From Hymenopus coronatus (lineage: Eukaryota; Arthropoda; Insecta; Mantodea; Hymenopodidae), in NCBI GenBank assembly GCA_030762935.1, contig CM060897.1, positions 115,150,676 to 115,214,675 of the forward strand: 64,000 bases of DNA, in the 5' to 3' direction. The notes beneath the pieces were generated by a model. The model was given only the letters and a program-made list of their open reading frames with translations. It was not told the DNA's origin and ran no database searches. Positions 59,923-64,000 of the stretch are shown piece by piece. The position numbers and the translations under genes are program-made. Numbering within the stretch: the stretch's first letter is position 1; each line of letters begins with the position of its first letter.

Positions 59923-60460
59923 ACTTTCTCTACACAGATACACATAAAGTGCACAGAGGAAATATTGATTTGCACGCAAATATCGATGTTGAAATTTGAT
60001 TGAAGTATGTTTTGAGATCCACTGAGTTAAAAGGAGCACTTTTAGAAAAAGATCCATTTGTGTGAGTGGACAGCATACTTAAAAAACGAAAAGACCATTA
60101 TATACCAAAGTTGGTATTTAAGTTTAGTATCTTCCAAGGATACGATGCAAATATGTTAAAGAAAATGCCCCCATCCTAAATTACCCTTTACATGGGAAAT
60201 CTTATGACAAATAAAATGTATAGTTAGCATTTGCTGGGAATACCCTCTAAAGTTCTCTTCATTGTGAATGACTAATATAACTGGAAAACCGTAAGGGATA
60301 GAGAATATATTGTTCTACAAAAAATGCACATATCGTCAAAACATACAATGTATGTTAAATACATTTATGTTGTGGAGATAACCATTTCGTAAATATTTCT
60401 TATTATAGATTTATACTCTGCAATATTGAAAGCTTATTTGTCAAGTGGGAAATTGTTATT
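59923..60460 (+). mobile_element. RX element, 5' part
   Basis: ACTTTCTCTACACAGATACA, decayed palindrome, dyad ATATACCAAAGTTGGTATTT near 60094; truncated mid-body. Confidence 0.85.
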
Positions 60461-60960
60461 CATATTTTTTTAATTTATACCCGCCATTATTTTATTAAGG
60501 TAATAAATGATTGTTTCAGCACAGCTTCCTGTTCTTTATTAACCATGCATAATCACTTTCTCACATTATAATGGAATCTGAATTGTACATTGATTGTTGG
60601 ATATTGAACGCTACCATCTATGTTACGCTGATACTTCATCATATAGACAAGGGTAAAAATAACCCAAAGGCTTTTAAAAGACTGTCAACACTGTCATGTA
60701 ATTTGTATGCTTCGCACGCTCTGGATGCCTTTCAAGCATGCCTTTATGCACTGTTGACTAGTGGTTTCAGTTTAATGTACTCATGAATACTGATAGTGAC
60801 AGGTGGCTTTTCTCAGTAAAAGGGTGAAAAATATCCCAGGCGTGCATTGAGCTAACCAATATTATCAAAATATCAAAGCTTTTATTTCCTAACTCATATC
60901 GCTTTTCACTTCATAATATAATGGATTATTTTAATACGAGAACCGCAAATCGTGCGAAGT
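60461..60960. other. gap; 71-codon ORF
   Basis: An ATG frame at 60571-60786 (MESELYIDCWILNATIYV...) is open, Cys- and Leu-rich. No family recognised and no promoter or splice evidence. Confidence 0.25.
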
Positions 60961-60964
60961 AACG

Positions 60965-61140
60965 TTGCGGTAACATCTGCGGCTCACATTCAGGAGGAGT
61001 CTTGGGTTCGATTCCAAGCAACCGCTCACTCTAACCTGGACGTCTGCAAAGCTATACTCGTGAATACAGCCCCTGAATGAGGGGAGGACAGTGTGGGTTA
61101 TGCCGTAACTTTGCAATTCATTCACCCTTCCCTGAGTCGT
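60965..61140 (+). mobile_element. tRNA-like SINE remnant
   Basis: TTGGGTTCGATTCCAAGCAA is a T-arm with B box. The downstream CCCCTGAATGAGGGG block is unlike the other families here. Confidence 0.45.
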
Positions 61141-61246
61141 ACAGTTCTGGACTATCTTTCGTAGTGAAATAGTTGCTCCTAAATATAACAAAAATCCACG
61201 GAAATGTGTATACACATTTAAGGACGAATGGAAGGAACAATTTTTA

Positions 61247-62086
61247 CAATCTACAGAGTGGATAGAGAAGGTATTGTATTGCGCACAAAAATTCAATATC
61301 GAAATGACACAGGAAATATATATTTTAAGAGCATGTACTGAATCCAAAAATATCATTTATAGAAGCACACGCATGTGTTTGTGTGTATGTCTGTCTGTCT
61401 GTCTGTGAGCAGCATAGCTAAAAAAGAAAAGTCCGTTAAATACCAAACTTGCATTTTAAGTGCAGTATCTTCCAAGGATGCGACACGAAGATTTTCAAGA
61501 AAATATCCCAACTACACTTTATATGGAACCCTTTTTGTAACTTTTGCTTTTCTCAAAATTGTCTCTTAAACATTTCGATTAAAATGTCAATGTTTAAGAT
61601 ATTTTAATGACAAATGAGACATATTTTAAATTTTCTGGGAATAGATTCTGAAGACTACTTTACTCTGGATGAATTTTTCATAACTACTAAACCGTAAGAA
61701 ACGGACAAAAACTACACCCACACAAATGTAGAGCACGTTAATACACACAATTTATGTTATATAATTTTTTTTCGTGGAGTTGATCGTTTTTGAGATATTC
61801 CTTTTTCTTGTTTCAGTTTTGAAAACTTATACTTTTATCATACAGGAATTTGTCAACTCCTGTCCATACAAACAAAGGAACATCAGTCAAATAGCAACCA
61901 GCTTTTGATTTCATTTAACATATGGTACTCCCTTATTTCGCTTCTACTTACAATAAAGCAAGAAATAAGACTATTTCTGCTAATTTTTCTCGATTAGTAT
62001 GAAATAAATAAAAGATAAGCTTATTAACAATAATAATTTACAGAGATATAGAGAAAGTCATGTGAATGGAACACATCAGATTTTTT
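61247..62086 (+). mobile_element. RX element, near full length
   Basis: 5' palindrome decayed (GAGTGGATAGAGAAGG); repeat tract TGTGTATGTCTGTCTGTCTG at about 61380-61408; 3' terminus intact (AGAGAAAGTCATGTGAATGG then AACACATCAGATT). Confidence 0.9.
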
Positions 62087-62277
62087 GTTTTAGGCTCCAA
62101 AAATATTTAAAGTTTTGAATCTGTTTTTTTATTGTTATAAAAAGTATAATTTTTGTGTTTGAAATGGAAAACTTGCTTAAATGCATCTGACAGTAAAATA
62201 TAGGACAATCCTTTAGCATTGTTCCACTATGAACATGTACAGAAAATTTTATTTGCGTAACAAATGCTCTGCCAGGA

Positions 62278-62454
62278 TCATTTCACAGCAAATGCTAAAA
62301 ATATCACTAGCCAGAAAACGAGGAAGGATTTAAATGCATGGCTCTCATTTAAATCCACCATGCTAGTAGCTTCAACCCTCATTTCCTTTTCCTGTCCTTT
62401 ACTGCTGCCTTTCATGTCCGTTTCTTCTTGCATTGCTGTTTTTCTTCTGGACAT
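62278..62454 (-). CDS. candidate small ORF, tail-anchored-like peptide
   Basis: ATG (62454-62452, context AAGATGT) opens 58 codons to TGA. The N-terminal two thirds are charged (MSRRKTAMQEETDMKG, then GQEKEMRVE). The last 16 residues are hydrophobic (SFLVFWLVIFLAFAVK), as in a tail-anchored small membrane protein. The frame is also open upstream for about 27 codons, so it may instead be a last exon. The sense strand has a competing 125-codon frame. Composition supports but does not prove coding; no family recognised. Confidence 0.3.
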   Translation of the reverse strand: MSRRKTAMQEETDMKGSSKGQEKEMRVEATSMVDLNESHAFKSFLVFWLVIFLAFAVK

Positions 62455-62948
62455 CTTCGTTTTTACTTTGCATGATGCAAATGTCCAGTACAGTTTCACC
62501 TCTAATGCACCTAGTGCTAAATTATACCTTTTTTGTATTCAGGAAGGATTAAGTCATTTTAATGGAATTAAAATAAAAAGACGATTTGCTGTAATTTTTC
62601 ATGAAATTTCGGTCATGCATGCACTTAAGAGTTGGAAGTGACGACGGTGGAGTTTCGGTTCAGCGTGGCAAGGAAAATAACACTCTGAATTGAACGTCCC
62701 GCGATTTTTGGCTGGTTGCTGAGATATACCCTAATGATAACGAAACAGTTGGTCCCTCTAATTAGGGCGGGTGTCCCGGTGTGCCTGTCGAACTGACGTG
62801 GAGTATCAACTGGGAAACGTATTTACCCTGGCATTGCTGTGGTGTCACTCCTGGTTACGGTCACCCGATGTCTCATCTCACCTCATCACCCTCTTAGGTG
62901 CGCCCCTTCGCTGGATATCTGCCAAATCCCATTCTATAACCAAATAAA
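62455..62948. other. unique gap
   Basis: 62640-62930 is moderately GC-rich and unrecognised. Confidence 0.45.
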
Positions 62949-63716
62949 TCTAATATGTTCCATTCACATGACTCTCCAGCTTTTATTCTTTTATCTGTGT
63001 CATGCTAATCAAAAGAATCATTGCTGTAATTGGTTTCATTACATGCTTCTTTGTGAGTAATAGCCTAAAACCATAGTCATATCTTTTAAAAAGCGGTCGC
63101 TAAGTGAAGCAATAGAAATTAGGTTCCTTTGCCTGCTTGGAGTAAACAAAAGAGACGAAAAGTAGGATGTCTCCGTTTGAGAAAAGTTAAAACTGAAACC
63201 AATAACTCGGAATATTTAAAAAAAACAGTTCGCTGTACAATAAAAATGTATAGGACATAAATTGTGTGTTTTAATGATATACACATTTTTTGCTTAGTTA
63301 GTTTTTGTTTCTCTCTACCGATTTACCAGTTATACAAAAGTCATCCATAATAAAGATGTCTTCAGAGATTATCCCCAGAAAATTCGAGGTATACATTTTG
63401 TTTGTCATATAAATATCTTTAATATACGATATTTTAATCAAAATTGTTAGAGCCATTCTAAGGAACTTGAACATTTCGAAATCTGTTTCATATAAAGCGT
63501 AGTTTGGGGTGGGGGTGTTTTCTTGAGAATCTTTGTGTCGCATCCTTGAAATATACTGAACTTAAATACCAAGTTTGGTATTTAACCGATTTTTCGTTTT
63601 TGAGCCCATAGACACACACACACACACGTACACAGACATGCTACTAGGATATTTTTCTACAATTTTTTTTTGATTCAGTCGGTCACATATATTTCCGGTT
63701 AAATCTACATATCGAT
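62949..63716 (-). mobile_element. RX element, palindrome missing
   Basis: TCTAATATGTTCCATTCACA at the left; the dyad is perfect over 24 bp at 63562-63585; (CA)n at 63615-63632. It stops just before the 5' palindrome, where a SINE begins. Confidence 0.9.
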
Positions 63717-63727
63717 TTTTTTTTTGG

Positions 63728-63974
63728 GCCGCTACGTAGCCGAGTGGTTAGACCACTAGCCTTTCACCTAGACGGCCGGGTTTCGATCCCAAGCGACCGC
63801 ATGTGAGATTTGTGGTGGACAAAGTGGCGCTGGGGCGGGTTTTCTCCGGGTACTCCAGTTTCCCCCGCCCGCATTCCACCAGAGCTCCACCATCATTCAT
63901 GTATCAACAGTGTCACCCCCTGCGGTGCCATTAGTATTTAAAGCGGGCGTTAAACACTACAAAAAAAAAAAAAA
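63728..63974 (+). mobile_element. SINE family A, complete with poly(A)
   Basis: GTAGCCGAGTGGTTAGACCA, GGGTTTCGATCCC, GGCGGGTTTTCTCCGGGTAC, AAAGCGGGCGTTAAACACTA, then A14. This is the best-preserved member and a good consensus seed. Confidence 0.9.
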
Positions 63975-64000
63975 TATATATCGCAATTTTGTGTGGAATA

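Noticed and set aside
60931..61356. 141-codon minus-strand ORF
   Set aside because: It spans a tRNA-like SINE remnant and the start of an RX copy, so it is chimeric repeat sequence.

Overview
This window reads as nuclear DNA of an invertebrate animal. It is AT-rich, saturated with old interspersed repeats, has no bacterial-style genes, and holds many tRNA-derived SINEs whose heads carry a recognisable RNA polymerase III B box. A lophotrochozoan such as a mollusc would fit the SINE types and the repeat style, but the sequence does not prove it. Convincing gene content is very low. The best coding candidate is one short first exon at 9387-9506 (+), preceded by an octamer and a TATA-like box and followed by a GT splice donor. 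A 58-codon minus-strand ORF at 62278-62454 ending in a hydrophobic anchor and a few orphan ORFs are weaker.

The dominant feature is one dispersed non-coding family, called RX here. A full copy is about 0.85 kb. About 50 copies and fragments cover, by eye, roughly half of the window. In the + orientation RX starts with ACTTTCTCTACA inside a ~34-bp palindrome centred on ACTATGTACATAGT. A conserved block, a (TG)n microsatellite, an internal dyad (AAATACCAA/TTGGTATTT) and about 600 bp of unique body follow. It ends with TGTAGAGAAAGT (inverse of the start), a small ATGTG-N7-CACAT stem-loop and CAGATT. A start motif repeated inverted near the 3' end, followed by a 3' stem-loop, T-rich flanks and an internal microsatellite, is the layout of Helentron-associated non-autonomous elements (HINE/DINE-1 type). 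No Rep/helicase gene is visible, so the assignment is inference.

RX copies form orientation blocks: mainly minus from 5 to 24.6 kb, plus from 25.4 to 31.7 kb, minus from 31.9 to 33.6 kb, plus from 35 to 49 kb, minus from 51.6 to 53.8 kb, and mostly plus to 62 kb. Some copies abut head to tail (30056/30065). One stretch (42679-45853) is a tandem duplication of RX plus its flank. Two places (12132-13417 and 57859-59047) are RX inverted pairs that form long imperfect palindromes.

Six or more SINE families are interspersed, some nested in RX with visible target duplications (22451-22734, 38602-38875). Other relics are a broken mariner transposase (52640-53087), a mariner-type MITE (56837-57018), a hAT-type dimerisation-domain fragment (28833-29100) and a long-TIR hAT-like element (44673-45657). 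The gaps between repeats are AT-rich and mostly featureless. Exceptions are a CGATA-rich direct repeat (21590-21913) and CpG-bearing stretches near 9180-9400, 20040-20600 and 30595-30850.
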